Source of the DNA: Labrenzia sp. OB1
GTDB taxonomy: Bacteria; Pseudomonadota; Alphaproteobacteria; Rhizobiales; Stappiaceae
Assembly: GCF_001624695.1 (NCBI RefSeq)
Contig: NZ_JSEP01000001.1
Coordinates: forward strand, 306,079 to 370,078
Direction: 5' to 3'
Length of the DNA stretch: 64,000 bases
Shown here: positions 29,561 through 38,372 of the stretch, piece after piece
Numbering within the stretch: position 1 is the first letter of the stretch
How the letters are laid out: each line of letters begins with the position of its first letter
Program-made: the position numbers and the translations under genes
Notes under the pieces: generated by a model
What the model was told of the DNA's origin: nothing
The model's database searches: none
What the model saw: the letters and a program-made list of their open reading frames with translations, nothing else

Positions 29561-30793
29561 TTATCCCTTGACGCTGCCGGCCGTCAGGCCCTGCACAAGG
29601 AAGCGTTCGAACCACAGAAAGATGACGAGGACGGGCACCGTGGCGATCACCGCGCCGGCCATCAGGTGCTGACGGGGGACCTCCGAGGAATTCAGGGACA
29701 CGACCCCGCGCGACAGAGTGAAGATGTCCGGATTGTCCAGGAACATGAAAGCGAACAGGAATTCGTTCCAGGCGATCATGAAGACGTAAAGAGACACAGA
29801 GGCGAGCGCCGGAAGCGACAGCGGCAGCGTGATCTTCAGGATCACCCCGATACGGCTGAGCCCGTCCATCAGCCCCGCTTCCTCCAGCTCGGCCGGCAAC
29901 CCGCGGAAATAGCCCTGCAGCATGTAAAGCGCGACGGGAATTGTCGTCGCGGGATAGACGATCAGAAGCCCGGTCAGCGTGTTGCGCAGACCGAGCTGCG
30001 AGAAAACGGCGTAGAGCGGGATCACCAGCACGATCGCCGGAACCATGTAGATCAACAGGACGGAGCGGGCCAGGAGTGCCTGACCGGGAAACCTCAGCCG
30101 GGAGACGGCGTAGGCGCCCGGAACGGAAAGCAGCAGTGTGATCACGACCGTCGCCACGGAGACAAAGGCGGACACCATCAGGTAACGGCCGAAGTTGAAC
30201 TGGGTGAAGAGTTCCACATAGGACCGCACCAGGCCGCTCAGACCTTGCGAGAAATCAATCGACAGGTCGAGCGGGTTGGCCAGGAGCGTCTGCTGGCTCT
30301 TCAGCGACGTCATCACCATCACATAGAAGGGCAGCGCCACGATGATGGTGAAGACGACGAAGCCGACGCCCTTGGCGATGCGGATATAGATCACTTCCCG
30401 CTCATAGCGGCTCATTGCGCCGAAACGGGCATCGCGCAGACAAAGCCGCAAAGCCGCCGTCACACCGGCAACGAAGGCGATAAGCGCCAGCCCCTGCCAG
30501 ACAGGAGCAACGGACAGTGGCAGGCTGAACGGCCCGGCAAAGCTGGCGATCATCAGCACGAGGAACACCACGACCGCGCAATAGGCCCAGGCCGGCGCGC
30601 CCCCTGTGCCTGCCGCGGAGCCGCGCCAGACAAACACCAGCGCCCCGAGTAACCCGGCAAGGCCCGCGGCCGTTGCCTGCGGCAGTGCGACTTCACCGGT
30701 AATCAGCGTCAGCGTGACGCCGATAACCACCATGGCCATGACGCCCCACAGGAGACCGGTGAAAGCGGTCAACAGGATGCTGGCGGGTCTCAT
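29561..30793 (-). CDS. MalG-type sugar ABC permease with long N-terminal membrane extension
   Basis: The C-terminal 275 residues are an ordinary MalG-type permease with the EAA loop in ELEEAGLMDGLSRIGVILKITLPLSLPAL. About 135 extra residues precede it and contain three to four further hydrophobic helices (starting LLTAFTGLLWGVMAMVVIG), making 410 residues instead of about 280. The extension is in frame and begins in a 4-bp overlap with the MalF-type gene, so it is probably real. Its function is unknown. Confidence 0.85.
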   Translation of the reverse strand: MRPASILLTAFTGLLWGVMAMVVIGVTLTLITGEVALPQATAAGLAGLLGALVFVWRGSAAGTGGAPAWAYCAVVVFLVLMIASFAGPFSLPLSVAPVWQGLALIAFVAGVTAALRLCLRDARFGAMSRYEREVIYIRIAKGVGFVVFTIIVALPFYVMVMTSLKSQQTLLANPLDLSIDFSQGLSGLVRSYVELFTQFNFGRYLMVSAFVSVATVVITLLLSVPGAYAVSRLRFPGQALLARSVLLIYMVPAIVLVIPLYAVFSQLGLRNTLTGLLIVYPATTIPVALYMLQGYFRGLPAELEEAGLMDGLSRIGVILKITLPLSLPALASVSLYVFMIAWNEFLFAFMFLDNPDIFTLSRGVVSLNSSEVPRQHLMAGAVIATVPVLVIFLWFERFLVQGLTAGSVKG

Positions 30794-32115
30794 AGCCCTT
30801 CCTCCTTCGGCGAGAAGCGGATGAAAAGAGTGGCGAAGGTGACCAGCACGACAAAGACCACCACCGCGACCGCGGCGCCCGCCCCGAGATTGGAGAGCGC
30901 AAAGCCCTGTTCATAGACATCCACCGTCAGCGTTCGCGTGCCCGCGTTACCGCCGGTGAGAAGGAAAATGTCGTCGAACTTGTTGAAGGTCCAGATGAAG
31001 CGCAACAGGAACAGCACCGACAGAATGCCCATGAGCTGCGGCAGCGACAGGTACCAGAACTGTTGCAGCGGCGTCGCGCCGTCCATTTCCGCCGCCTCGT
31101 ACATGTCCGTGTTGATCGACTGCATGCGTGCCAGAATGAACAGGAAGGACAGCGGGAAATACCGCCAGGCCTCGAAGGCGATCACTGTCGTCAGCGCCAG
31201 CGGAAATTCCAGCGGAATGCCGAAGACGGAAAACTCTATCGCCCGCTGGCCGAAGAAATTGATCGGATCAGAGACGACCCCCATCTTGGTCAGCAGCGCG
31301 TTCAGCGTGCCGGAGAACGGATCGAACAGCACCACCCAGGTGAAGGCGACGGCGATCACCGGAGACACGTAAGGGAACAGGAAGAGGCCGCGCAGAACCC
31401 CCCTGCCGGGAAATGCGGTGTGCAGCAGTTGGGCCGCAAACAGTCCAAGGACGAGCGCGCCGCCGGTGCCGAAGATCGTATAGTAGAACGTCACCCGCAG
31501 CACCGACCAGAATTCATCGGCGCTGAAGATCCTGGAGAAGTTCTCGAAGGTGAATTCGAAATTGGTGAGCACGTTGTTGGCGTCACCGGTGACCACCGGT
31601 TCGCTCGCCCGCTCCGGGCGATTGGCGGCAAGGAACTCTTCCGAAACGGTCCCTTCCAGTTGAAGCCTGTCCCGCCAGCCAGGTTCCACGGTTCCGATCG
31701 TGCAGGTCAGCGCACTGCCGGTCAGCTCGCAGCCTTGCGGCAGGCCGGTTACGGCGAAGCCCGCCGGGACCTCGTCCTTCAGTACCACGTCGCGGATTTC
31801 CTCTTTGCGGGAGGAATTGCGCAGCCGGTATTCCAGCGTCGCGCTGTCGCCGGTCGCTTCCGGACCTCCCCGAAGGCGTTCATTGACGAGAACCGCGGGA
31901 GGGCGCAGATCGCCGAGCTGCACGGGTTTGACGCTGATCCAGAAATTGGCCAGGAGCGGACCGGCGACGATCACCAGAATGATGAGGAAGGTCGGCGCCA
32001 GCATCAGATAGGCGAGCCACATCTCGCGGCGCTGCATCGGTCCGATGCCTTTCGGCGGGCCTTCGGAAACAGGTTGACTGGTTTCTGCGCTCATTGGTTT
32101 GGCTCTGCTTTTCAT
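30790..32115 (-). CDS. MalF-type sugar ABC permease with DUF11-like periplasmic insert
   Basis: This 441-residue permease has its first helix near residues 35-57, then an approximately 140-residue periplasmic loop before the remaining helices. Within that loop a beta-rich stretch (YRLRNSS, VVLKDEVPAGF, LTCTIGTVEPG) strongly resembles the DUF11 conserved repeat fold. The EAA motif is in MYEAAEMDGATPLQQFWYLSLP. It should pair with the MalG-type subunit. A second ATG at 32094 is an alternative start. Confidence 0.85.
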   Translation of the reverse strand: MKSRAKPMSAETSQPVSEGPPKGIGPMQRREMWLAYLMLAPTFLIILVIVAGPLLANFWISVKPVQLGDLRPPAVLVNERLRGGPEATGDSATLEYRLRNSSRKEEIRDVVLKDEVPAGFAVTGLPQGCELTGSALTCTIGTVEPGWRDRLQLEGTVSEEFLAANRPERASEPVVTGDANNVLTNFEFTFENFSRIFSADEFWSVLRVTFYYTIFGTGGALVLGLFAAQLLHTAFPGRGVLRGLFLFPYVSPVIAVAFTWVVLFDPFSGTLNALLTKMGVVSDPINFFGQRAIEFSVFGIPLEFPLALTTVIAFEAWRYFPLSFLFILARMQSINTDMYEAAEMDGATPLQQFWYLSLPQLMGILSVLFLLRFIWTFNKFDDIFLLTGGNAGTRTLTVDVYEQGFALSNLGAGAAVAVVVFVVLVTFATLFIRFSPKEEGL

Positions 32116-32381
32116 GCCTTCGCCGCCGATGGGGCCACGGTCGGGCGAACTCTGTCCCGTCCGCCTGCGTCTGTGTCAGGCTGGGCCGGGGAAGGACCGG
32201 GCGTTCTCCAGTCGTCTGGAACGCCCAGCCTGTTCTCGGAGGAAACTCTCATGCCGCTACATCGGACAATGTGGCGCGTCGGCTGGGAAGAGCCGGCCCC
32301 TTCTCCCGATGAAAGGAAGAAGGAACCGCTGCCGAACCCGGGATCAATACCGAGCCATGCCTTGCGAGCGGAGAATTTCCC
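32116..32381. other. Intercistronic gap between binding-protein and permease genes
   Basis: This 266-bp untranslated gap sits inside the sugar operon. It contains the stem-loop described at 32199-32226 and no gene. A weak internal promoter for the permeases cannot be excluded. Confidence 0.5.
32199..32226 (-). other. Intercistronic stem-loop after the sugar-binding-protein gene
   Basis: GGGCGTTCTCCAG and CTGGAACGCCC pair around a TCGT loop with a two-base bulge (CT). No T-run follows on the minus strand, so it probably stabilises the upstream binding-protein transcript rather than ending it. Confidence 0.6.
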
Positions 32382-33731
32382 TTACTGGATCTTTGCCAGT
32401 TCCTCGTTCAGCTTGGTCACTGTGGCGGCCGCATCGCGCTCATCATCGATGTATTCGCGCACCAGACGGTTGATCACCTGGCTGTTGATCATCTTGGAGG
32501 CAAGCGACAGCTGGCCTTCCTTGACGCCCCAACGGCTGGCGGTGTCCAGACCGGAAACGATGGTCTTGATCGTGTCGGCGTCATAGAGATCCGTCAGCGC
32601 CGCCTTGCGGTCGACGCCGACCGGCAATTCGGCCCAGCCATCGACGAATGCGGTGGCGTTTTCCTTGTTGCCGCGGCGGATCGGGAACTTGCCTTCCGGA
32701 GCGATCGACAAGGTCGAGAGGTAGCCTTCATCCATCGAGAATTCGACGAACTGCATGGCTGCTTCCGTGTCCGCATCGTTGGTGATGCCGAAATAGCGGA
32801 TGTCCGCCCAGGCAGCGCCATCGGCATTGGACGGTCCACTCAGCGTTGTCACGACGCCGGTCCTGGAGGCAAGCTCGGAGGAGGTCGGGTCGTCGGTGAT
32901 GGTCGGCGGCGCGCTGTCACGCAGACCGGCCAGCTCATCGAGAATGAACGGCGACCAGATGATCATCGCTGCTTTGCCGGCAAAGTAAAGCTCGCGCGAC
33001 TGTTTCCAGTAGAGATCTCCCGGAGGCGATGCCTTCGAGATGGCCTTGTAGAAATCGAGCGCTTCGATGGTCTTCTTCTCGTCGAGCGGCGTGAAGCCGT
33101 CCGCGCCGACAGGACTTACCCCGTTGGCCAGCAGCACATGCTCCAGCACCTGGCTCATGAAGTTCTCGTCGATCTTGGTCGCGGAGACGAAAGCGAACAT
33201 TTCCGGCGGATTGTGAAGCTTTTCGACGGCGGCCAGAATGTTCTCGTAGCTGTCCGGCGCGGCAAGGCCATTTTCCTCGAAGAGGTCCTTGCGGTAGATG
33301 ACCATCTGCGTCCAGCCATCGACCGGAACGGAGGCGACACCTCCGTCAACTGCGGCCATGGCGGCGGCACCCGACGCGAAAGTGCCCGCACCCAGGTTTT
33401 CGAAAACCTCGGTCGCCGCTTCCGTATCCAGAATCCCGGCTTCCGCCCAGGGCAGTGCGTATTGAAGGGTGTGGTAGATCACGTCCGGCAGATCGCCTGC
33501 AGCAAACGCAGCGGTTGCCCGCGTACCGAGATCGGATTCGCTCACTGGAATGACGTTCACTTCAATGCCCGTCTTGTCCTTGAAGGCCGCGGCCAGTTCT
33601 TCTTGCTTGGCCAGCCGCTCCGGTTGCTCTTCCGTGGTCCAGAAGCGCAATGTATCCGCCTGAGCCACACTCAGACCAAGCGCAAGCGCACCTGCGATGG
33701 TCGTGGCCAGGAATGTCTTCCTCCCAATCAT
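32382..33731 (-). CDS. Periplasmic sugar-binding protein (family 1 solute-binding)
   Basis: This 449-residue protein starts with a Sec signal peptide (MIGRKTFLATTIAGALALGL, cleavage near AQA-DTL) and continues as a MalE/UgpB-type binding protein (LRFWTTEEQPERLAKQEELA, later SPVGADGFTPLDEK). It feeds the MalF/MalG-type permeases encoded downstream. The ATG lies one base beyond the TAA stop of the LacI gene, with GGGAG inside that gene's end, so translation is coupled. The likely ligand, glucosylglycerate or mannosylglycerate, is inferred from the operon. Confidence 0.85.
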   Translation of the reverse strand: MIGRKTFLATTIAGALALGLSVAQADTLRFWTTEEQPERLAKQEELAAAFKDKTGIEVNVIPVSESDLGTRATAAFAAGDLPDVIYHTLQYALPWAEAGILDTEAATEVFENLGAGTFASGAAAMAAVDGGVASVPVDGWTQMVIYRKDLFEENGLAAPDSYENILAAVEKLHNPPEMFAFVSATKIDENFMSQVLEHVLLANGVSPVGADGFTPLDEKKTIEALDFYKAISKASPPGDLYWKQSRELYFAGKAAMIIWSPFILDELAGLRDSAPPTITDDPTSSELASRTGVVTTLSGPSNADGAAWADIRYFGITNDADTEAAMQFVEFSMDEGYLSTLSIAPEGKFPIRRGNKENATAFVDGWAELPVGVDRKAALTDLYDADTIKTIVSGLDTASRWGVKEGQLSLASKMINSQVINRLVREYIDDERDAAATVTKLNEELAKIQ

Positions 33732-33732
33732 A

Positions 33733-34839
33733 TTATTCTCCCTTGGTATCAGAATGTGGCTGATGGTTCAGCCGGTCCCGGAACAGCTTCGACAGCTCGT
33801 CCGGTGTCATGGAAGGCGCACCATCGGAGGCGCGCCGGATCAGGACCGCTTTTGCAAGCGCCTGCAAACTCTTGGGGTCTGTGCCGTCCAGAACGTCGAT
33901 CAGCTTTCGCGCGACCCTGCCGCCCGCATCCTGCGCACTCTGGGAAAAGGTCGTAAGCGGCGGGTCGAGATATTCTCCGACCGGCAGGCCGTCATAGCCG
34001 ATGACCGTCACGTCGGACCCAATCTTCAGGCCGTATTTGCGGCAGAACTGCACGACGCCGATGGCCAGCGCATCGGTGACGCAAAGCAGTGCGGTGGGCG
34101 GTTTGTCCAGGGACAGCAATGCCTCGGCTCCCGCGAACCCGCCCTTCTCGCTCACGTCCTGCAGGCTTTCCAGATCAGGATCGTGCCGCACGCCGAGCGC
34201 TTCGAGCCCCTGCCGGTAACCGTGAAGGCGCTGCAGGGCAAAATTCAGTTCGAGCGACCCGCCGATAAAACCGATCCGTTCGTGGCCAAGGCTGTAGAGA
34301 TGACGCACGCCGTCGGCAAAGGCGGCCTCATTGTCGATATCGAACCAGGCATAGCCCGAGGGATCGCTTGTGCGGCCATGGGCGACAAACGGGAATTCCT
34401 TCTCGCTCAGAAACGCGATGCGCGGATCGTTGACCTCGGTGCGGGTGATGATGAAACCGTCCACCTTTCGCCGGGCGACCAGCCGGTGCAGCGTTTCGAT
34501 CATGTGCTCGCGCGAATGCGCCGTCGTCACCAGAAGATCGAGACCGAGTTCGTCGAGAGCGCGGGCAATGCCGTCAATGAATTCCGCCAGGAAAGGATCC
34601 GCTCCGCTGCCGTGTCCGACGGGGATCACGATGCCGAGCGTATCCTGCCTGCCGCGCTTCAGGTTGCGGGCGGTCGCCGACGGCTGGTACCCCAGTTCCT
34701 TGACCGCTTGCAGGATACGCTTGCGGGTCGCATCGGAAATATCGGTGTAGTTGTTGAGAACGCGCGAGACGGTGCCCTTGGCCACGCCGACATGGCGGGC
34801 CACGTCATCGATCGTGACGGAACCGGGTATTCGCTGCAT
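33733..34839 (-). CDS. LacI-family transcriptional regulator of the sugar operon
   Basis: This 368-residue regulator has the LacI N-terminal helix-turn-helix and hinge (SVTIDDVARHVGVAKGTVSRVLNN, then TARNLKRGRQDTLGIVIP), followed by a periplasmic-binding-protein-like effector domain. It is the first gene of the transport operon and presumably represses it until the sugar is present. ATG 34839 has a strong GGGAGGA; the frame is open 39 codons upstream. Two LacI-like boxes lie 95-130 bp upstream. Confidence 0.92.
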   Translation of the reverse strand: MQRIPGSVTIDDVARHVGVAKGTVSRVLNNYTDISDATRKRILQAVKELGYQPSATARNLKRGRQDTLGIVIPVGHGSGADPFLAEFIDGIARALDELGLDLLVTTAHSREHMIETLHRLVARRKVDGFIITRTEVNDPRIAFLSEKEFPFVAHGRTSDPSGYAWFDIDNEAAFADGVRHLYSLGHERIGFIGGSLELNFALQRLHGYRQGLEALGVRHDPDLESLQDVSEKGGFAGAEALLSLDKPPTALLCVTDALAIGVVQFCRKYGLKIGSDVTVIGYDGLPVGEYLDPPLTTFSQSAQDAGGRVARKLIDVLDGTDPKSLQALAKAVLIRRASDGAPSMTPDELSKLFRDRLNHQPHSDTKGE

Positions 34840-35281
34840 TTGTCCTCCCAAGGGCTTCCAGCCCTCAAATCCCTTTTCGCAATTTCCCGGCTTTTCATCC
34901 GGTTTTGCGTTTTTTGTACGAAAAAGAGTTACAAAACCGATTTCGGAAGTCAACAAAATCGGTTTCGGTGCCTCACGGTATTTCTACCGCAAAGCGGCAA
35001 GACGCTGTCTTTAAAACAAAACTTTCACGTGAATGGTTTCGGTCCGACAGGAAAGCAGTTCAAGAAACACGCCTTCCGGAGACAGCCGATCAGCTACGCA
35101 AGCCGATTCCACACTCCCGGTCTCCACTCCGCCGCATCCGGGGAGTTTCCGGAAGCAGGGGCGTAACACCACTTGTGATAAAGTGAGTTCTCAGGCGTCA
35201 ATCACCTCGGGACCGCTCACCCTCCGGGGACACCAGGGCAAAGCCAGCGCATAATGTCCTAAACCGGTGAACGCGAGGCGT
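34840..35281. promoter_or_regulatory. Promoter region of the LacI-headed sugar operon
   Basis: This 442-bp gap between two minus-strand units has no gene. Its most notable content is the paired operator-like repeats at 34934-34968. The part from about 35040 to 35281 shows no recognisable structure. Confidence 0.5.
34934..34968. promoter_or_regulatory. Candidate LacI-family double operator
   Basis: Two 13-bp direct copies, AAACCGATTTCGG and AAATCGGTTTCGG, start 22 bp apart, which is about two helical turns. Their outer parts also form a 10-bp inverted repeat (AAACCGATTT ... AAATCGGTTT). The position upstream of the lacI-like gene suggests autoregulation. Confidence 0.6.
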
Positions 35282-36463
35282 TCAGGTCAGCGACACAAGC
35301 GCCTCGCAAAGTGGAACGGGATCGTAATAGGGGGCTGAACTCTTGCTGACGAGATTCAGCTTCAGGGCAGTGATGCCTCGCGCGCCGATCTCCGCGATCT
35401 CGTCATCCGGGACACGCGCGTCGCCGATCACCAGATTGAGCAGCCTGCCGACCGGGCAATCGGCTCCGGCATCCCTGCGCAGGTAGGTCAGAAGGGTATC
35501 TACCTTGTCCGGCAGGCTCATGGTTCCGGTCTCCGGGTCGTCGCCAAGACTCGGGACGTAAACCTTAGGCACCGTGCGGGCGGCAATCGACCGTCCGACA
35601 CCCGCTGGAAGCAGATTTGCGATCAGGCTGGTATAAAAACTTCCCGGCGCATAGCAGATCAGGTCCGCCGACTGCATCAGGATGTGATTCCGTTCCGGGA
35701 ACTCCGACGTTGCCGGCTCCAGGCCTTCAAGGCTGCGATTGAGAAAGAAATCCCTGATCGGCGCGGCCGGAGGCGGATATTCCTTGCCCGTCAGAAGATG
35801 CTGGCCGATGATCGTCTCGCCACTGGTCAGTTCCGCACCAAGATGCAGGTTGTCGTCCGTCACCGCCCTCACCGTCCCCTGAACGCCGACCAGTTTCGAC
35901 ACCAGAAAGATGATCGGTTCGAGTTGCTGGTTCTGATTGAGATAACCACCGGCGAGGATCAGGTTGCCTATGCTCGCCCCGCGCAGATCGAAGCTCTCGG
36001 GCCTGGCGGCCCGGAACGTTGCGAGCTGGTTCTGGATCAGAGTGCGCATGGGCTGCGCGATGGCATCCATCAGTGGATGGGCTCCGGCGATCATCGCGTT
36101 TAGCTCCGCGCCGAGATCCGCAGGCAGCGCGGATTTGGCAAAGCGGTGGGTGAACAGGCGGAAGATATCCGGGTGCCCGAGAACCGTTTCATCGGCCAGC
36201 GCCATCAACCGGCTTCTGAGATCGCCGATCGCGGGCATGTCGAAGGCGACCCGCAATCCTTGTGAGCTGCCGCCGCTGTCGAACGGCGTGACCAGGTGAA
36301 TGGAGTTGTGCGTGTAGCGCTTCAGCGATTGCGACACGCCGTTGAGCGCGGACCCGCCGCTGAAGAACAGCACCCGAGGACCGAGTTTCGGGTTGGAAAG
36401 AAAACGTTCGATCCGGAACGGGTCGGGCATGCGCACGGCACGCGTGATGGTGACTTCAGACAC
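35282..36463 (-). CDS. CofD-like (UPF0052/YvcK-related) protein
   Basis: This 393-residue protein belongs to the CofD/YvcK superfamily: the opening VLFFSGGSALNGVSQSLKRY has the nucleotide or phosphosugar-binding glycine loop and is followed by VTPFDSGGSSQGLR. Related groups include 2-phospho-L-lactate transferase (CofD) and UDP-sugar-binding YvcK. A branch of this family is found with glycerate-kinase-like genes (annotated as GAK system), and here glycerate 2-kinase precedes it by 15 bp. I take it as a partner of glycerate metabolism with unknown reaction. I prefer the GTG at 36463, which has GGGAG just upstream; a GTG at 36469 is possible. Confidence 0.75.
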   Translation of the reverse strand: MSEVTITRAVRMPDPFRIERFLSNPKLGPRVLFFSGGSALNGVSQSLKRYTHNSIHLVTPFDSGGSSQGLRVAFDMPAIGDLRSRLMALADETVLGHPDIFRLFTHRFAKSALPADLGAELNAMIAGAHPLMDAIAQPMRTLIQNQLATFRAARPESFDLRGASIGNLILAGGYLNQNQQLEPIIFLVSKLVGVQGTVRAVTDDNLHLGAELTSGETIIGQHLLTGKEYPPPAAPIRDFFLNRSLEGLEPATSEFPERNHILMQSADLICYAPGSFYTSLIANLLPAGVGRSIAARTVPKVYVPSLGDDPETGTMSLPDKVDTLLTYLRRDAGADCPVGRLLNLVIGDARVPDDEIAEIGARGITALKLNLVSKSSAPYYDPVPLCEALVSLT

Positions 36464-36478
36464 GTTCACTCCCTGCGG

Positions 36479-37768
36479 TTAGCCGATCCGGATCGCGCGA
36501 AAATCATTCACATTGGTGAGTGTCGGTCCCGTGACGACCTGATCGCCAAGCACTTCGAAAAAGCGATGGGCATCGTTGTCCGCCAGAGCCTTTTCCGCCC
36601 GAAGCCCAGAGGCATTGGCCCTTTCAAGGCTGTCCGGTTTGATTATTGCGCCGGCGACTTCCGCCGCGCCGTCAACACCATCGGTATCGCAGGCGATTGC
36701 ATGAATGCCGGAGGCCCCGTTCAGCGCCAGCGCCAGGGCAAGGGCATATTCGGCGTTCGGCCCGCCGATGCCGTCGCCGCGCCGGGTGACGGTCAGCTCG
36801 CCGCCCGACAGGAGGATCAACGGCCTGCTTCCGACCGGACGTTCCTTCTGATGGCGCAAGGCGAGTTTCGCATGCTCATGAGCAACTTCACGCGCCTCCC
36901 CTTCAAGCGCATCGCCGAGAATTTCAACATCGCAGCCTTCCGCTTCCGCCAGTTCCTTTGCCGCCTCCAGAGATTGGGATGGTGCCGCGAAGATCGTGTT
37001 GGTGACCCGGCCGAGGCGTTCGTCTCCTGGCGCCAGGACGCCGCTGTGCCCGGCCAGAACCTGACTGACGGACGCTGGCACTTCGATCTTCCAGCGGTCC
37101 AGAATGGCTTTCACGTCTTCCGGTGTGCTGGCATCGCCCACGGTCGGACCCGAGCCAATTTCAGCAGGATTGTCGCCCGGAACGTCGGACATGAGCAGCG
37201 CCAGCATCTCCGCCGGATAGGCCGCGGCGGCAAGCTGGCCGCCCTTGACGCGGCTCAGATGCTTGCGCACAACGTTCATCTGGCCGATGGCCGCGCCCGA
37301 CACCAGGAGTTTCTGGTTGACCTCCTGTTTCCCGGCGAGCGTGATCTTTCCGGCAGGCGCCGTCAGCAGCGCCGAAGCCCCGCCGGAAATCAGCGCCAGT
37401 ACAAAATCGCCTTGCCCGACACCAGCCAGCAGGTCCAGCATCCGCTCCGTCGCGGAAAGTCCGATCTCGTCCGGTATGGGATGCGCCGCCTCGACAATCT
37501 CGATGCCCTCGCACGGGCGGGCATAGCCGTAGCGCGTGATCACCAGACCTTCGCATGGCCCCCATAACGCCTCGACCGCTTCCGCCATCCGCGCCGACGC
37601 CTTGCCCGCGCCGACCACCACCACACGTCCGGCCGGTTTTTCCGGCAGGAAGGCGGCAAGGCTTTTCATCGGGTCCGCCACTTCGACCGCTTTTTCAAAA
37701 AGCCGCCGCAATAGATCGTCAGCCACACTGTCCATGGGAACCGCCTCGCGAATACTCTGTTTTTCCAT
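36479..37768 (-). CDS. gckA: Glycerate 2-kinase (GckA/TtuD-type, MOFRL family)
   Basis: This 429-residue protein phosphorylates D-glycerate, usually to 2-phosphoglycerate, for entry to lower glycolysis. It shows the DUF4147 N-terminal domain (VVVVGAGKASARMAEAVE, then LISGGASALLTAPAG) and the C-terminal MOFRL domain (LSGGELTVTRRGDGIGGPNAEYALA, CDTDGVDG). Older databases call close relatives hydroxypyruvate reductase. It heads a two-gene unit with the CofD-like gene and adjoins the GH63 operon, whose hydrolase would supply glycerate. Confidence 0.9.
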   Translation of the reverse strand: MEKQSIREAVPMDSVADDLLRRLFEKAVEVADPMKSLAAFLPEKPAGRVVVVGAGKASARMAEAVEALWGPCEGLVITRYGYARPCEGIEIVEAAHPIPDEIGLSATERMLDLLAGVGQGDFVLALISGGASALLTAPAGKITLAGKQEVNQKLLVSGAAIGQMNVVRKHLSRVKGGQLAAAAYPAEMLALLMSDVPGDNPAEIGSGPTVGDASTPEDVKAILDRWKIEVPASVSQVLAGHSGVLAPGDERLGRVTNTIFAAPSQSLEAAKELAEAEGCDVEILGDALEGEAREVAHEHAKLALRHQKERPVGSRPLILLSGGELTVTRRGDGIGGPNAEYALALALALNGASGIHAIACDTDGVDGAAEVAGAIIKPDSLERANASGLRAEKALADNDAHRFFEVLGDQVVTGPTLTNVNDFRAIRIG

Positions 37769-37942
37769 CCGGCCGCAGTTTCAGCAGAATTTTCAGGGCT
37801 CTGCCAGCCCCCTGTCGATGGAATTCGACCAGAACGCCATTTCACCGGCCAAAACACTATTTCACGGGAATGTCAGAACTTTGCTTTTGCCATTTGCCGG
37901 ATGAGGCATCACCTTCCAAATGCAAAAAATGAGGAGAGCTCG

Positions 37943-38332
37943 ATGACACTGGAAACAGGTCCCGCATTTGAAAACGCCATCCGCAACCCGGACAACCCGT
38001 CTCATCTGATGGTGATCAAGGACATTTCGCGCCGCATACGCATTTACGCGGGCGCAACGCTCTTGGCGGACAGCACCAGTGCGGTCAGGGTAATCGAGGC
38101 CGGAAAATCGATTTATGATCCGGTGGTCTATGTGTCGGAAGCGGATCTGATCGCCGAACTCGGCAGGGTGGTAAAATCCACTCACTGCCCGATCAAGGGG
38201 GATGCCAGCTACGTTTCGCTCGGCGGGGATGAAATCGGCTGGGTCTACAGGACCCCGATCGATATGGCGAAGCGGCTCACCGCTCACTATGCCTTCTGGC
38301 CGGACAAGGTGCGCGTCGTGGAAGGCGAATAA
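37943..38332 (+). CDS. DUF427 domain protein
   Basis: This 129-residue protein matches DUF427, small beta-rich proteins with the features AGATLLADSTSAVRV and the conserved SVYDPVVY-like stretch (here KSIYDPVVYVSEAD), and a central KGDASYVSL. The family function is not established. It is divergent from gckA by 174 bp and ends at a strong hairpin. AGGAGA stands before the ATG. Confidence 0.85.
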   Translation: MTLETGPAFENAIRNPDNPSHLMVIKDISRRIRIYAGATLLADSTSAVRVIEAGKSIYDPVVYVSEADLIAELGRVVKSTHCPIKGDASYVSLGGDEIGWVYRTPIDMAKRLTAHYAFWPDKVRVVEGE

Positions 38333-38334
38333 CG

Positions 38335-38360
38335 CTCCGCATCCCGGTCGGGATGCGGAG
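38335..38360. terminator. Hairpin between convergent DUF427 and SRPBCC genes
   Basis: CTCCGCATCCCG and CGGGATGCGGAG form a 12-bp near-palindrome (about 11 bp with a 4-nt loop) right after the DUF427 stop codon. T-runs are weak on both sides, but the position between convergent genes supports a bidirectional terminator. Confidence 0.6.
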
Positions 38361-38372
38361 TTCAGGATATCT

